A program made the translations under genes and the position numbers. 64,000 nucleotides of DNA, taken from the NCBI RefSeq assembly GCF_001482385.1, contig NZ_CP013611.1, forward strand, positions 62,001-126,000. Direction: 5' to 3'. Each line of letters starts with the position of its first letter. Position 1 is the stretch's first letter. Under the pieces are notes generated by a model. That model was given only the letters and a program-made list of their open reading frames with translations. It was not told the DNA's origin and did no database searches. Below, in pieces: positions 8,346 through 18,252 of the stretch. This DNA comes from Pseudoalteromonas rubra (GTDB lineage: Bacteria; Pseudomonadota; Gammaproteobacteria; Enterobacterales; Alteromonadaceae).

Positions 8346-9055
8346 TGGCACAACTGACCGAAGCGTTTTTTGATAGCAAAGAAGCGATGACCGCAAAGCT
8401 GGCTGAGTTGTTGAGTAGCACTGTAAGCCAGGCGATTGAAGTGGATGGTCGTGCCTCTATGCTGGTATCTGGTGGCTCGTCACCAGCACCTGCCTACAAG
8501 CACCTGTCTAATTTATCTCTGTCCTGGGATAACGTGACTGTGGCCATGGTTGATGAGCGTTGGGTTGACGCAGACCATGAAAAGTCTAATGAAGCGTTCA
8601 TTAATTCGACCTTATTGCAAAACGAAGCGAGTAAAGCCGCATTTGTGACGATGAAAAATGCTGAGGCAACAGCTATTGCAGGCCAGGCACAGTGCGAGCG
8701 TGCCTATGCTGAACTAAAAGCGCCATTTGACATTACCATTCTGGGCATGGGTCCTGATGGGCACACTGCATCTTTGTTCCCGCATGCCGAGGGACTGGAG
8801 CAGGCATTGCAAACCTCTGAGCTGGTGTGCGCTATCAATGCTAAGCAAAGTGAAGTGACGGGCAGCATTACAGAGCGTATGAGCCTGACCTTGTCTGGTA
8901 TTGTCAATACTAAGCACGCTGTCTTGCTGATCAGTGGAGATGCAAAGCGCGCTGTTTACGAAGAAGCCAAGCAGCCAGGCTCCGAACTCGATATCCCGCT
9001 GCGTGCTGTGTTAAATCACCCAGAGCTGAAGCTCAGTGTGTTCTGGTGCCCTTAA
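8345..9055 (+). CDS. pgl: 6-phosphogluconolactonase
   Basis: The 236-residue protein belongs to the DevB/NagB-like sugar-phosphate hydrolase family and hydrolyses the lactone made by Zwf. Family motifs include VSGGSSP (about 41-47), VDERWVD (about 75-81) and GMGPDGHTASLFP (about 136-148). It begins one base inside the zwf stop codon and is followed by a strong terminator, so zwf-pgl is a two-gene operon here. The edd-eda genes often linked to zwf-pgl in relatives do not follow. Confidence 0.97.
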   Translation: MAQLTEAFFDSKEAMTAKLAELLSSTVSQAIEVDGRASMLVSGGSSPAPAYKHLSNLSLSWDNVTVAMVDERWVDADHEKSNEAFINSTLLQNEASKAAFVTMKNAEATAIAGQAQCERAYAELKAPFDITILGMGPDGHTASLFPHAEGLEQALQTSELVCAINAKQSEVTGSITERMSLTLSGIVNTKHAVLLISGDAKRAVYEEAKQPGSELDIPLRAVLNHPELKLSVFWCP

Positions 9056-9080
9056 AAAGCACTCAGTAATACATGTATAA

Positions 9081-9107
9081 AAAGCACGCTCTGGAGCGTG
9101 CTTTTTT
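9081..9107 (+). terminator. Rho-independent terminator of zwf-pgl
   Basis: A perfect 10-bp stem AAAGCACGCT/AGCGTGCTTT with loop CTGG is followed by a run of T to 9107, 26 bases after the pgl stop codon. Confidence 0.92.
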
Positions 9108-9175
9108 AATGTCTGGATATCCATGAAGGCTAAATTACCTGAAAGCGGTTGCTCAGAAGAGGTGTTATGGATATG

Positions 9176-9200
9176 AAAAGAGAGGCGGTGTCGCCTCTCT
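9176..9200 (-). terminator. Rho-independent terminator of the sodium-dependent transporter gene
   Basis: On the minus strand, a perfect 9-bp stem AGAGAGGCG/CGCCTCTCT (plus-strand 9179-9187 and 9192-9200, loop GTGT) is followed by TTTTC. It lies 27 bases after the transporter stop codon at 9227. Confidence 0.85.
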
Positions 9201-9226
9201 GTAGGTCAATTTAGGATTGTTTTTTG

Positions 9227-10573
9227 TTACAGGGAATTGATAAACACCAGAGCGATAGCCAGCGGGCAGACAAACTTGATGTACCAGGGCCAAATGCGCC
9301 AAAACAGCGATGAAGCAACTTCTGGGTGGCCAGTCTTGATTTCTTTGAGTAGCTTCTGACGATGCCAGATCCAGCCTACAAAGATACAGCACAACATGCC
9401 AAGTAAGGGCTGACCAAACTGCGTGGTGAGTTTCACAACCAGACCAAATAGGGTCGAGAAGTTGAGAATAATCGTCACGCTCACTGTTGCGATGATCCCA
9501 CCAATGATCCAGGTCGCCTGCGTTCTGGCCAGAGCGAATTTTTCAACCGCGTAGGATACCGGTGCTTCGAGCATGGAAATGGAGCTGGTTAGTGCAGCGA
9601 TGCTCATCAGTGCAAAGAAGGCAAACCCGACAAACACACCTACGCTACCCATGCCTTCAAATAAGGCTGGCAAAACCTGGAAAACCAAAGTGTCTTCTGA
9701 TAACAACTGCCCGGTTGGTGAGAAGATCTCGACGCCCTGAGCTTGTGCTACGTACATCGCTGGAATGATCAGCAGGCCGGCAACAAAGGCAATGAACACA
9801 TCGATTAAGGTGACATATGCACCCAGTGACACGAGGTTTTCTTGCTTGCTGATATATGAGCCATAAATGATCATCACACTGGTACCCAGTGACAAAGAGA
9901 AGAAAGCCTGACCGAGTGCGCTAACCAATAGAGCTGGATCCAGCAAAGAGGAGAAATCAGGAACCAGATAGGCTTTTAAGCCAGTTGTAGCACCATCCTG
10001 AGTCAGTACATAGGCAATTAATGAGAACAGAATGAGCAGCAGCGCTGGCATTAGGCGCTTGGACCACTTTTCTATGCCATTTTCGACGCCTTTACTGATA
10101 ATGGAGATAGTCAGGGCGACAAAGGCAAGCGTGAAACTGAGATCTCTCAGCAGAGATTGCTCTGAAAGCCACTGTGCCGCGCCTGTTGCACCGACTGTGT
10201 TAGCTACGGGCTCAAAGGTGGCACTTAACATCCAACCTGCCACAATGGCGTAGAAACTCAAAATCAGTCCGGCACAAATTATGCCGCCAAAACCGACGAA
10301 AAACGCAAACTTTTTTTGCACCGGGTTATTACCCAGCTTTTGCAGTGAAGACACGGCATTAGCCTGACCGTGGCGACCGATAACCAGCTCAGCCATCAGT
10401 GCGGGATAAGCCAGACAGAACGCCAGGATCAAATACATTAATACAAAAGCGGCACCACCATTACTGGCGGTTTGAGTGGGGAAACCCCAAATGTTCCCCA
10501 GGCCTACAGCAGATCCCGCTGCAGCCATAATGAATCCGAAGCGAGAGCTGAACTCTCCGCGCACACTGCTCAT
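9227..10573 (-). CDS. Sodium-dependent transporter of the neurotransmitter:sodium symporter (NSS/SNF) family
   Basis: The 448-residue protein has about 11 membrane helices. The N-terminal signature GSAVGLGNIWGFP (about residues 19-31) is the unwound TM1 substrate/Na+ binding stretch of the LeuT fold. Family members co-transport amino acids or related amines with Na+ in the inner membrane; bacterial ones like this carry a wide range of amino acids and the substrate cannot be named. It stands alone between two terminators/promoter gaps and is not part of the zwf operon. An AGAGAAG ribosome site precedes the ATG. Confidence 0.95.
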   Translation of the reverse strand: MSSVRGEFSSRFGFIMAAAGSAVGLGNIWGFPTQTASNGGAAFVLMYLILAFCLAYPALMAELVIGRHGQANAVSSLQKLGNNPVQKKFAFFVGFGGIICAGLILSFYAIVAGWMLSATFEPVANTVGATGAAQWLSEQSLLRDLSFTLAFVALTISIISKGVENGIEKWSKRLMPALLLILFSLIAYVLTQDGATTGLKAYLVPDFSSLLDPALLVSALGQAFFSLSLGTSVMIIYGSYISKQENLVSLGAYVTLIDVFIAFVAGLLIIPAMYVAQAQGVEIFSPTGQLLSEDTLVFQVLPALFEGMGSVGVFVGFAFFALMSIAALTSSISMLEAPVSYAVEKFALARTQATWIIGGIIATVSVTIILNFSTLFGLVVKLTTQFGQPLLGMLCCIFVGWIWHRQKLLKEIKTGHPEVASSLFWRIWPWYIKFVCPLAIALVFINSL

Positions 10574-10761
10574 ATTCTTATACTTCTCTTTTTTAAAGAC
10601 GGCGGCAACAATCTACTGTAATTAAAAGGAAATAAAAAGGCCTAAATTGCATTGATCTAACACAAGTTTTTGCTTAAATCCTGAGCGTAATCCGAAAAAT
10701 CCAGTAGTGTATCCACCCGTAGTTAGTATCTAGCTGATTTATAGCACAAATCTAACGCTTG

Positions 10762-12072
10762 TCAGTCAGTCTTGACAGTATTTCTCGGAGCTTTACAGGA
10801 AAATGTTAATGTGAACTTTGCGCCACCGAGCAGATCAGATCTGCTAACACTCGCCTGTCCATGATGCCAGTCGACTACTTTTGCAACAATAGCCAGCCCT
10901 AAGCCGTAGCTTTTTCCCGCCCGGTTACGATGTCCTTGCTCCTGGAAAAAGGGGTTAAATACCTTGGCCCAGTTTTCTTCTTCGATGCCCGGGCCGTCAT
11001 CTTCGACCCGGATTTCAATTTGATGATCCAGCTGCTGAGCACTGACAATGATTTGCTTGTTAGCGAAGTCGCAAGCATTGCTCAACAAGTTGGAGATGGC
11101 CCTGGCCAACCAGTGGGGATCGGCAGCCAATTGTAAGCTTGCGGGAACTGAAACGCTGGCATTAATTTGCTTTTTGGCCAGTTTGGGGGCCATTTGTTCA
11201 ACCACATTACCAATATAGGTGTCCAGCTGGGTGGGGGTAAATTTGAGTAGGTGCGACTTTTGTTCTAAGGTGGCAAAAGACAAATAACTGGCCAGCATAT
11301 CTTCCATCTGATCAAGATCTTTTTCCATCCGGTGCATCAGGGCGTGCACCTGCTCAATATCGTCTTCTTCAAAGGCAGCATCAAAACCGAATCGCAAACA
11401 GGCAACCGGGGTACGAATGTCGTGAGACAAACTGGACGCCATCAGCTTGTTTTCGGCAAGTAGCTTTTCTATCTGATTAGCCATGCGGTTAAAGGTCAGC
11501 TCTAGATCTTTGATATAGGTAAAGTGATTCACCTCAATACGGGCGCTTAAGTCACCGCTGGCAAACTGTTTTGCTGCACTGACCAGTACCGCAAGTCGTC
11601 TGGCTAAGGGCGCGAGGATGACCCACATAAAAGTGCAAATTCCGGCATAAAAAGCCAGAGTTAAAAAGACATCTGAGTCATATTGTTCGGGTGGCTTTTC
11701 GAGCCTCAGCTCCAGGTAGTCGGGAGCCAATGAGGGCGCAGACTTAAGCAAGTAGTAGCCAATGTCATCTTCTAACAGCAGGCCTTCGGGCTGCATCATC
11801 TGGTTTTTTAATTCGACTGGTAACGCTAAGGAGTCTCCGGAGCTATAGGTGATGGGGAGGTCAAAATCTTTACTCACTTGTTCCATATAGGCGGCTCGCA
11901 GTGTCTCTGGGATGGAGGCACTTTGGTTGGTCACACCATAAAGCAGTTTGGCCTGCCAGGCGAAGGTATCTTCTGCGGGTTCAGCTTGCTGGCTCAGGGT
12001 ATCAAGCAGCCAGCCCAGTACCACAATTGAGATCAGAGCGCTCGCTAACAAATACAGGTAGAGCTTTCTCAT
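10762..12072 (-). CDS. Sensor histidine kinase, RstB-like
   Basis: The 436-residue membrane kinase has one helix near residues 5-25, a periplasmic sensor segment of about 115 residues, a second helix near 140-160, a HAMP linker near 160-210, the phospho-acceptor in SHDIRTP (His217), and a HATPase domain with N box (NLLSNACD), DDGPGI and GLGLAI motifs. The C-terminal half and general layout resemble E. coli RstB. The partner regulator lies 99 bases upstream on the same strand, so the pair is one operon. The start has GGAG upstream. The signal sensed is unknown. Confidence 0.93.
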   Translation of the reverse strand: MRKLYLYLLASALISIVVLGWLLDTLSQQAEPAEDTFAWQAKLLYGVTNQSASIPETLRAAYMEQVSKDFDLPITYSSGDSLALPVELKNQMMQPEGLLLEDDIGYYLLKSAPSLAPDYLELRLEKPPEQYDSDVFLTLAFYAGICTFMWVILAPLARRLAVLVSAAKQFASGDLSARIEVNHFTYIKDLELTFNRMANQIEKLLAENKLMASSLSHDIRTPVACLRFGFDAAFEEDDIEQVHALMHRMEKDLDQMEDMLASYLSFATLEQKSHLLKFTPTQLDTYIGNVVEQMAPKLAKKQINASVSVPASLQLAADPHWLARAISNLLSNACDFANKQIIVSAQQLDHQIEIRVEDDGPGIEEENWAKVFNPFFQEQGHRNRAGKSYGLGLAIVAKVVDWHHGQASVSRSDLLGGAKFTLTFSCKAPRNTVKTD

Positions 12073-12126
12073 CCTTTACTCCAAAGATAAATCCCACTAC
12101 ATAAGGTAGGCAAGGGACAGGGCTGG

Positions 12127-12150
12127 GGTCCGCACTGGAAAAGGCGGACC
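12127..12150 (-). repeat. Hairpin between the response regulator and kinase genes
   Basis: Arms GGTCCGC and GCGGACC form a perfect 7-bp stem with a 10-base loop in the 99-base intercistronic gap. No T tract follows on the minus strand, so it more probably adjusts kinase expression or mRNA stability than ends transcription. Confidence 0.45.
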
Positions 12151-12171
12151 TATAAATAGCTTAGAGTTGGC

Positions 12172-12879
12172 TTACCAGGCTGAAGGCACCAGCAGATAGC
12201 CTTTCCCCCAGATTGTTTTAATTTTTTCAGGGTTTTGAGGGTCATCGCCAAACTTTTTACGCAGTGCGGAAATAAGTACATCAACACTGCGATCCAGGCC
12301 GTCATATTCACGTCCTTTGGTGGCTTTAAACACTGCATCCCGGGAAACCACTTCTCCGGCGTTACTGGCCAGAAAATGGAGTAACAGATATTCAGCGCTG
12401 GAGACATTCACTTCCTGATCCGCGACGATTACCTTACGTGCCTGAGTATCTATACGGAGATTGCCCACATTGAGCATAACAGCATTGGTATCTGTGCTGG
12501 TGTCATTTTCCTGGGCAACACGCATATTGGCTTTGATCCGCGCCAGTAAAGCACGAGGGCGTACCGGCTTGATCACATAGTCACTGGCACCAACCTCCAG
12601 TCCAATCACCTCGTCCATCTCTTCATCTTTGGCTGTCAGCATGATGATGGGCTTGTTGTAAAACTGGCGCAACTCGCGACACACGCTGATACCATCCTGA
12701 CCCGGTAACATGATGTCCAGTAAAACCAAATCCGGTTCGTGTTGTTTGACCATACCGACAACCTGGTCGCCGCGATAACAACACTCAGTGGTATAGCCTT
12801 GATTATTCAGGTAGTCAGCAACCCACTGTGCGAGTGATTCGTCATCTTCAACCAACAAAATTGTGCCGTATTGCTCCAT
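12172..12879 (-). CDS. OmpR-family response regulator, RstA-like
   Basis: The 235-residue protein has a receiver domain with acidic pocket Glu11-Asp12-Asp13, phospho-acceptor Asp55 (LLDIMLPG) and Lys104 (IKP), followed by a winged-helix DNA-binding domain. The C-terminal block DGLDRSVDVLIS...LRKKFGD...KGYL closely resembles RstA of enterobacteria. It is the first gene of a two-gene operon with the kinase, behind a strong AAGGAG site. E. coli RstA responds to PhoQ/Mg2+ signalling; whether that holds here is unknown. Confidence 0.95.
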   Translation of the reverse strand: MEQYGTILLVEDDESLAQWVADYLNNQGYTTECCYRGDQVVGMVKQHEPDLVLLDIMLPGQDGISVCRELRQFYNKPIIMLTAKDEEMDEVIGLEVGASDYVIKPVRPRALLARIKANMRVAQENDTSTDTNAVMLNVGNLRIDTQARKVIVADQEVNVSSAEYLLLHFLASNAGEVVSRDAVFKATKGREYDGLDRSVDVLISALRKKFGDDPQNPEKIKTIWGKGYLLVPSAW

Positions 12880-13024
12880 TTGACTTCTCCTTTATTGCGC
12901 TTGCCTTGAATGCAGCTAGACAAGGCGTTCTCTATTTTGTTTGAATTATGTTCTTGCCTGCAATTATAAGTATGAATCACGTAAAAAGTGTAATTAAGTG
13001 TGTGTTCTTGTGTAAGAACCTCAG

Positions 13025-13831
13025 TTAAAGCAATACATTAAGCTTTTCTATCAGACCGCGACTCAAATGATGCATCATGTCACTGGTTAGTGCACTTACT
13101 TCTGTTTTATTACATGCGCCAGCCGTTTTTACCAAAGGCGAAATCTGTGATTCCACCTGATAGGGTGGGATGTTGATAGCCTGATTGTATCTCGCACGCC
13201 GGGCTTCTTCTTGATTTTGTTCGACAATGAAGGAAATCACCGCGTGTTCGTTTGCGACCTTCTCGGTTTCTGTGAAGGTATACTGCAGCGGGATACCCTG
13301 ATATCCCGCACTGTTAATCGATGATTTAGCAAACCAAATGACATCAGAAGATAACTTGTGAGTAAGCCGCATGCTTAAAGACGCGATGATATTACTACAC
13401 TGTTTACTTGGGTTCGTTTGGGCGAGTTGTGCAATGTAAGGGTGGGGATCTTCAGGCTTATTGAGTACATAAACCTTATCCTTGCCAAACGATAGATCCA
13501 TTTGCTGCACCACCAGATGGTAGTCACTGCTTTTTTGTGCAACGACTGTCAAGCCTTTGTCTTTTAGAAGTTGGATAATCTGCTTGCGCAATGTATCTGT
13601 AACGCTCACTTTACTGGTGTCTATATAAACTGTATTACCGCTCTTAACTGGGTGAGCGGGCAGCTGCACAGATTTAATCCGGGCAGATTCGAGTTCGGTG
13701 CTATATGACAGCTGGTAAACGGATTTAGTTAATAGCGGCTTCTTTGGCACGTCCAGTTTGGGGGCCATTGGGGGTGTTGCAATACACCCTGTGAGCCCGA
13801 CCAAGGCAATAATTGAAAGCAAACAGCGCAT
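13025..13831 (-). CDS. Predicted lipoprotein of unknown function
   Basis: The 268-residue product starts with a short signal and a lipobox LTGC (Cys16), so it should be lipid-anchored in the envelope. No domain was recognised. A region near residues 75-120 (predicted alternate strand/helix, KGLTVVAQKSSDYHLVVQQM) resembles the small alpha/beta folds found in several envelope lipoproteins such as PqiC/YajG-like proteins, but this is only an impression. It has two further cysteines near residues 143 and 241 that could form a disulfide. AGAGG precedes the ATG. It is divergent from the serine-hydrolase gene with a 123-base gap. Confidence 0.8.
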   Translation of the reverse strand: MRCLLSIIALVGLTGCIATPPMAPKLDVPKKPLLTKSVYQLSYSTELESARIKSVQLPAHPVKSGNTVYIDTSKVSVTDTLRKQIIQLLKDKGLTVVAQKSSDYHLVVQQMDLSFGKDKVYVLNKPEDPHPYIAQLAQTNPSKQCSNIIASLSMRLTHKLSSDVIWFAKSSINSAGYQGIPLQYTFTETEKVANEHAVISFIVEQNQEEARRARYNQAINIPPYQVESQISPLVKTAGACNKTEVSALTSDMMHHLSRGLIEKLNVLL

Positions 13832-13954
13832 GACTTATACCTCTAAACTTAGTTTTATAGATCAGCACTTAGCTGCATTAAAACACGACAAACTAATTGG
13901 CACTATCCTCCGGGCCACATTGACTAATTTCTATGACCAACAAGGATTGTCCGC

Positions 13955-15184
13955 GTGAGCAGTGCCAAACTTCATGATATTATGCGCAGTGTGTTAATGA
14001 ATCGGATCATTATGAAGTCACTGCATCACCTTATTATTATTGCTTTCGCACTGACGACTTGGGTCGTTCAGGCTAACCCAGACAGCGAACAGCTGCGCTG
14101 GGAGCAATTTGTGAACGCATATTCTAAGCAACTCAAACAAAAACTAAAAGAAAAATCGATACCGGGTGCTGCTTTGAGCATTGTTCATCAGCAGCATGGT
14201 GATCATATTGCAGGCATAGGGCAAACCAAAGTTAAAAAAGGGCGTAACGTCACGGCTAACACGCGTTTTCGGCTAGCGTCGGTGTCTAAGACTTTTGCCG
14301 GTTCCCTGACTGCTAAGTTGGCAGCTCAAGGGGTACTCAATCTAGAAGATACCGTTGCGGAGCATCTTCCTATTTTTAGTGAGAGTGCCTACGGAAAGGC
14401 TAAGTTATATCACTTGCTGAGCCACTCCAGCGGTCTGGTACCCAACGCCTATGATAATCTGATAGAGTCACGTATGGCGTATGACAAAATTTATCCACGC
14501 CTGGTTGATGTTAAACATATTTGTCGGCCGGGTATTTGTTATGGCTATCAGAATGTCATGTTTAGCCTGATCGGCAATGTGATTGCACAAACAACGCAGC
14601 TTAGCTACGAATCCTGGCTTGAGCACTTTTTCTTTGCTCCTTTGGGTATGAAAGATGCGGGCTTAGGTCATGCGCACATGACCAGAGATGATAATTTTGC
14701 CGCGCCTCATGTGCGGGGGACTAAACGTTGGCACACCGCCAGGCTGAAGCCTCACTACTATAAAGTGGCGCCAGCGGCCGGTGTGAATGCCAGTGCCGCA
14801 GATATGGGACAATGGTTAAAGGCACAACTGGGTATATACCCTTCGGTTTTATCGCTGGATGCGCTTACCATTCAGTCACGACCTTATACGCACACAAAGC
14901 GTGAGCTACGCAGGCGAGTGTGGCGTAATTATGTTGAGCAAGCACATTATGGGCTGGGCTGGCGTATCTACAGTTTTTCAGGTGAGTTAATGTATTACCA
15001 CAGTGGCTGGGTACAAGGATATAGAACGGATGTGGCAGTGTTGCCAGAATTGGGGATTGGCTTTAGCTTGCTGTTAAACGCTGAAAGTGGGGTCATCAAC
15101 GGCCTGAGTACAGAGTTCATTCGTCAGGCCATTGAATTTAGCAGAACTGCCAGGGAGCAAGCTGATGCTCAGGCAGCCAGCTAG
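13955..15184 (+). CDS. Secreted serine hydrolase, class C beta-lactamase / penicillin-binding-protein-like
   Basis: A GTG start at 13955 with AAGGA eight bases before is preferred; an ATG at 14012 would give a more usual signal peptide (hydrophobic residues about 24-38, then QANP). The catalytic set of the family is complete: SVSK at Ser109-Lys112, YQN at Tyr198-Asn200, and HSG (His349) in the place of KTG. Length (409) fits AmpC-related esterases, D-aminopeptidases and AmpH-type proteins. It probably acts on peptidoglycan peptides or esters in the periplasm; true beta-lactam resistance cannot be claimed. A monocistronic gene, with yhbY convergent just downstream. Confidence 0.9.
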   Translation: MSSAKLHDIMRSVLMNRIIMKSLHHLIIIAFALTTWVVQANPDSEQLRWEQFVNAYSKQLKQKLKEKSIPGAALSIVHQQHGDHIAGIGQTKVKKGRNVTANTRFRLASVSKTFAGSLTAKLAAQGVLNLEDTVAEHLPIFSESAYGKAKLYHLLSHSSGLVPNAYDNLIESRMAYDKIYPRLVDVKHICRPGICYGYQNVMFSLIGNVIAQTTQLSYESWLEHFFFAPLGMKDAGLGHAHMTRDDNFAAPHVRGTKRWHTARLKPHYYKVAPAAGVNASAADMGQWLKAQLGIYPSVLSLDALTIQSRPYTHTKRELRRRVWRNYVEQAHYGLGWRIYSFSGELMYYHSGWVQGYRTDVAVLPELGIGFSLLLNAESGVINGLSTEFIRQAIEFSRTAREQADAQAAS

Positions 15185-15187
15185 ATG

Positions 15188-15484
15188 CTACTGGCGAGGT
15201 AGCTGGATTTTTTTATCTTCGCTTTGGCGATACAAAACGACGATATGTCCGATAGTTTGAACCTTATGGGCACCGGTTTCACGGATAATGGCTTCAAAGA
15301 TAAGCTGTTTGGTCTCACGATCATTGGTCGGTACTTTGACCTTGATGAGCTCGTGGATGTCTAAACATTGCTCAATCTCTAACAGAACTCCCTCTGTCAG
15401 CCCGTTACCACCGAGCAAAACAACGGGTTTGAGGTCATGTGCTAACCCTTTTAGGTACTGCTTCTGTTTATTTGATAATGTCAT
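15188..15484 (-). CDS. yhbY: YhbY, CRM-domain ribosome-assembly factor
   Basis: The 98-residue protein is a single CRS1-YhbY domain: SNKQKQYLKGLAH at the start and the glycine-rich LLGGNGLTEG loop at about residues 23-32, which contacts RNA. E. coli YhbY binds pre-50S particles. It is divergent from rlmE, as in E. coli and many other gammaproteobacteria, with an 83-base shared promoter gap. The stop is only 4 bases from the convergent serine-hydrolase stop. Confidence 0.95.
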   Translation of the reverse strand: MTLSNKQKQYLKGLAHDLKPVVLLGGNGLTEGVLLEIEQCLDIHELIKVKVPTNDRETKQLIFEAIIRETGAHKVQTIGHIVVLYRQSEDKKIQLPRQ

Positions 15485-15567
15485 ATTGGTACAATTTACT
15501 AATTAAGGCTTGAATTACCGCTATTCTAACGCCATCTAAAGAATATTACTAATGAGTTGCAGTTAAT

Positions 15568-16197
15568 ATGGCAAATAAAAAGCACTCAGCGAGCTCCAAA
15601 CGCTGGTTAAAAGAACATGTTGAAGATCCTTATGTTCATGAGGCACAAAAGCGAGGCTATCGCTCACGTGCTGTGTTTAAGTTGGAAGAAATCCAACAGA
15701 AAGACAAATTGTTTAGAGCAGGCATGCATGTTGTCGACCTGGGCGCAGCGCCAGGAAGCTGGTCTCAATATCTGGCGGAACAGGTCGGTGAGAAGGGCGA
15801 AGTAATCGCGTGTGACATATTACCAATGGACTCTCTGCCAGGCGTAGCCTTTTTGCAAGGTGACTTTCGCGAAGAGGCTGTGCTCAATGCCTTAATGGAA
15901 CGAATTGGTGGCAAAAATATTGATGTGGTATGTTCAGACATGGCACCCAATATGAGTGGCAACAACGTGATAGATCAGGCTGGTAGTATGTATTTGGTCG
16001 AATTGGCATTTGATATGTGTCATCAGGTACTCAAACCGAATGGGGCTTTTGCTGTGAAGGTGTTTCAGGGTGAAGGCTTTGATCAGTTTGTGCAGGACGT
16101 GCGTAATGCCTTTAAAGTGGTTAAGATCCGCAAACCAAAAGCGTCCCGGCCGCGATCTCGAGAAGTATATATAGTGGCGACGGGCTACAAACTGTAG
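15568..16197 (+). CDS. rlmE: 23S rRNA 2'-O-ribose U2552 methyltransferase
   Basis: The 209-residue RrmJ/FtsJ enzyme methylates U2552 in the A loop of 23S rRNA using SAM. The catalytic K-D-K-E tetrad is visible: Lys38 in the RAVFKLEEI stretch, Asp in SDMAPN near 124, Lys in [11 protein letters not shown] near 164, and Glu near the C-terminus in SREVY. The SAM loop is DLGAAPGSW (57-65). The gene leads directly into ftsH with 59 bases between, the conserved rlmE-ftsH arrangement. Confidence 0.98.
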   Translation: MANKKHSASSKRWLKEHVEDPYVHEAQKRGYRSRAVFKLEEIQQKDKLFRAGMHVVDLGAAPGSWSQYLAEQVGEKGEVIACDILPMDSLPGVAFLQGDFREEAVLNALMERIGGKNIDVVCSDMAPNMSGNNVIDQAGSMYLVELAFDMCHQVLKPNGAFAVKVFQGEGFDQFVQDVRNAFKVVKIRKPKASRPRSREVYIVATGYKL

Positions 16198-16256
16198 TAC
16201 AGTTGAAACGCTTTTAAGACGAATTTGAATTATTTTAGATACAAGAGGTTAACCCC

Positions 16257-18200
16257 TTGAGCGATATGGCGAAGAACTTAATACTCTGGTTGGTGATAGC
16301 AGTCGTGCTTATGACCGTATTTCAGAGCTTCAATGGTGGCGAACAAGCAGATCGCCAGACTAGTTATACTCAGTTTGTGAACGAAGTGCGTAGCGGTGTA
16401 GTCCGCGATGTCAACATCGACCGCACAGCTGGCACGATCACAGGGATCAAAAATAATGGTGAACGTTTCCAAACCATTATGCCGTTGTATGATGACGACC
16501 TGATCAATGATTTACTTAAAAATGATGTAAACGTCAAAGGGGTTGCGCCGGAAGAGCAGTCTTTCCTGGCTAACATCTTTATTTCCTGGTTCCCTATGCT
16601 GTTGTTAATTGGCGTGTGGATCTTCTTCATGCGTCAGATGCAAGGTGGCGGCGGTAAAGGCGCCATGTCATTTGGTAAGAGCAAAGCACGTCTGATGGGT
16701 GAAGATCAGGTTAAAACCACATTTGCCGACGTTGCAGGGTGCGATGAAGCAAAGGAAGACGTTACCGAGTTGGTAGACTTCCTGCGTGATCCATCTAAGT
16801 TCCAGAAGCTTGGCGGTAACATTCCTAAGGGAGTGTTGATGGTAGGTCCTCCTGGTACTGGTAAAACTTTGCTTGCTAAAGCGGTAGCAGGCGAAGCCAA
16901 AGTGCCATTTTTTACCATTTCAGGTTCTGATTTCGTAGAAATGTTTGTTGGTGTTGGTGCGTCACGCGTACGTGACATGTTCGACCAGGCAAAGAAAGCG
17001 GCACCGTGTATCATCTTTATCGATGAGATCGATGCTGTAGGTCGTAAACGTGGTGCGGGTATGGGTGGCGGTCACGATGAGCGTGAGCAAACTCTTAACC
17101 AAATGTTGGTTGAAATGGACGGCTTTGAAGGCAATGAAGGTATTATTGTTATTGCTGCGACGAACCGCCCAGATGTACTTGACCCGGCATTGCTTCGCCC
17201 AGGCCGTTTTGACCGCCAGGTAGTAGTAGGTTTACCAGACGTACGTGGTCGTGAGCAAATTCTGAATGTACACATGCGCAAAGTGCCGCTTGATGAAAAC
17301 GTTGAAGCGTCTTTAATTGCCCGCGGTACGCCAGGTTTCTCAGGTGCTGACTTGGCTAACCTGGTTAATGAAGCCGCACTGTTTGCTGCGCGTGGCAACA
17401 AACGTAAAGTGAGCATGGCTGAGTTTGACGCAGCCAAAGACAAAATCATGATGGGCGCTGAGCGTAAATCTATGGTGATGTCTGAGAAAGAAAAAGAAAT
17501 GACAGCATACCATGAGGCTGGTCACGCGATTGTAGGTCGATTGGTTCCAGAGCATGATCCTGTCTACAAAGTGTCTATCATTCCGCGAGGTCGTGCATTG
17601 GGTGTCACTATGTATTTGCCGGAGCAAGACAGAGTAAGTCACTCAAAAGAGCATTTAGAGTCTATGTTATCGAGCCTGTATGGTGGCCGAATTGCAGAAG
17701 CCATTATATATGGTGATGACAAAGTAACAACGGGTGCCAGCAACGACATTGAGCGAGCTACCGATATTGCACGCAAGATGGTAACGCAATGGGGTTTGAG
17801 TCCAAAGTTGGGTCCTCAGATGTACATGGAAGAGCAAGGCGAAATGTTTATGGGTGGCGGGTCGTCACGCATGGCTGGTGTGTCTGATGAGACTGCTAAG
17901 CTTATTGATGCTGAAATTAAGGATTTTGTTACCCGTAACTACGGCAGAGCGGAGCAAATTCTGAAAGACAATATGGATATTCTTCACGCGATGAAGGATG
18001 CATTGATGAAGTACGAAACAATTGATGCTGGTCAGATTGACGACTTAATGGAAAGAAAAGAGGTGCGTCCACCCAGAGATGCCCATGACCGTAAGCCAAC
18101 TGATAGTGGCAATACTGGTGCTTCTGCTGGTACTAGTAATGACGTTGAAAAGAACGAAAGTGCCCCAGCATCGGGTTCTGAGCTTGATGACAAGTTATAA
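16257..18200 (+). CDS. ftsH: ATP-dependent zinc metalloprotease FtsH
   Basis: This membrane-anchored AAA+ protease degrades unassembled or regulatory membrane and cytosolic proteins. Two N-terminal helices flank a short periplasmic region (about residues 6-25 and 100-120), then Walker A GPPGTGKT near 198, the second region of homology, and the zinc site HEAGH at 419-423. The TTG at 16257 has AGAGG eight bases upstream; an ATG three codons later (16266) corresponds to the E. coli start, so either may be used. With TTG the length is 647 residues (E. coli 644). A strong terminator follows, splitting it from folP. Confidence 0.98.
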   Translation: MSDMAKNLILWLVIAVVLMTVFQSFNGGEQADRQTSYTQFVNEVRSGVVRDVNIDRTAGTITGIKNNGERFQTIMPLYDDDLINDLLKNDVNVKGVAPEEQSFLANIFISWFPMLLLIGVWIFFMRQMQGGGGKGAMSFGKSKARLMGEDQVKTTFADVAGCDEAKEDVTELVDFLRDPSKFQKLGGNIPKGVLMVGPPGTGKTLLAKAVAGEAKVPFFTISGSDFVEMFVGVGASRVRDMFDQAKKAAPCIIFIDEIDAVGRKRGAGMGGGHDEREQTLNQMLVEMDGFEGNEGIIVIAATNRPDVLDPALLRPGRFDRQVVVGLPDVRGREQILNVHMRKVPLDENVEASLIARGTPGFSGADLANLVNEAALFAARGNKRKVSMAEFDAAKDKIMMGAERKSMVMSEKEKEMTAYHEAGHAIVGRLVPEHDPVYKVSIIPRGRALGVTMYLPEQDRVSHSKEHLESMLSSLYGGRIAEAIIYGDDKVTTGASNDIERATDIARKMVTQWGLSPKLGPQMYMEEQGEMFMGGGSSRMAGVSDETAKLIDAEIKDFVTRNYGRAEQILKDNMDILHAMKDALMKYETIDAGQIDDLMERKEVRPPRDAHDRKPTDSGNTGASAGTSNDVEKNESAPASGSELDDKL

Positions 18201-18225
18201 TCTAAGTTAGAATTCAACAATTGAT

Positions 18226-18252
18226 AAACCCCGGCATTAGCCGGGGTTTTTT
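18226..18252 (+). terminator. Rho-independent terminator of rlmE-ftsH
   Basis: Perfect 10-bp stem AAACCCCGGC/GCCGGGGTTT with loop ATTA and six T at the end, 25 bases after the ftsH stop codon. Confidence 0.93.

Noticed and set aside
13955..15184. Calling the serine hydrolase an AmpC beta-lactamase
   Set aside because: The SxxK, YxN and HSG motifs are shared by many esterases and peptidases of this fold, and neighbours give no support for drug resistance.
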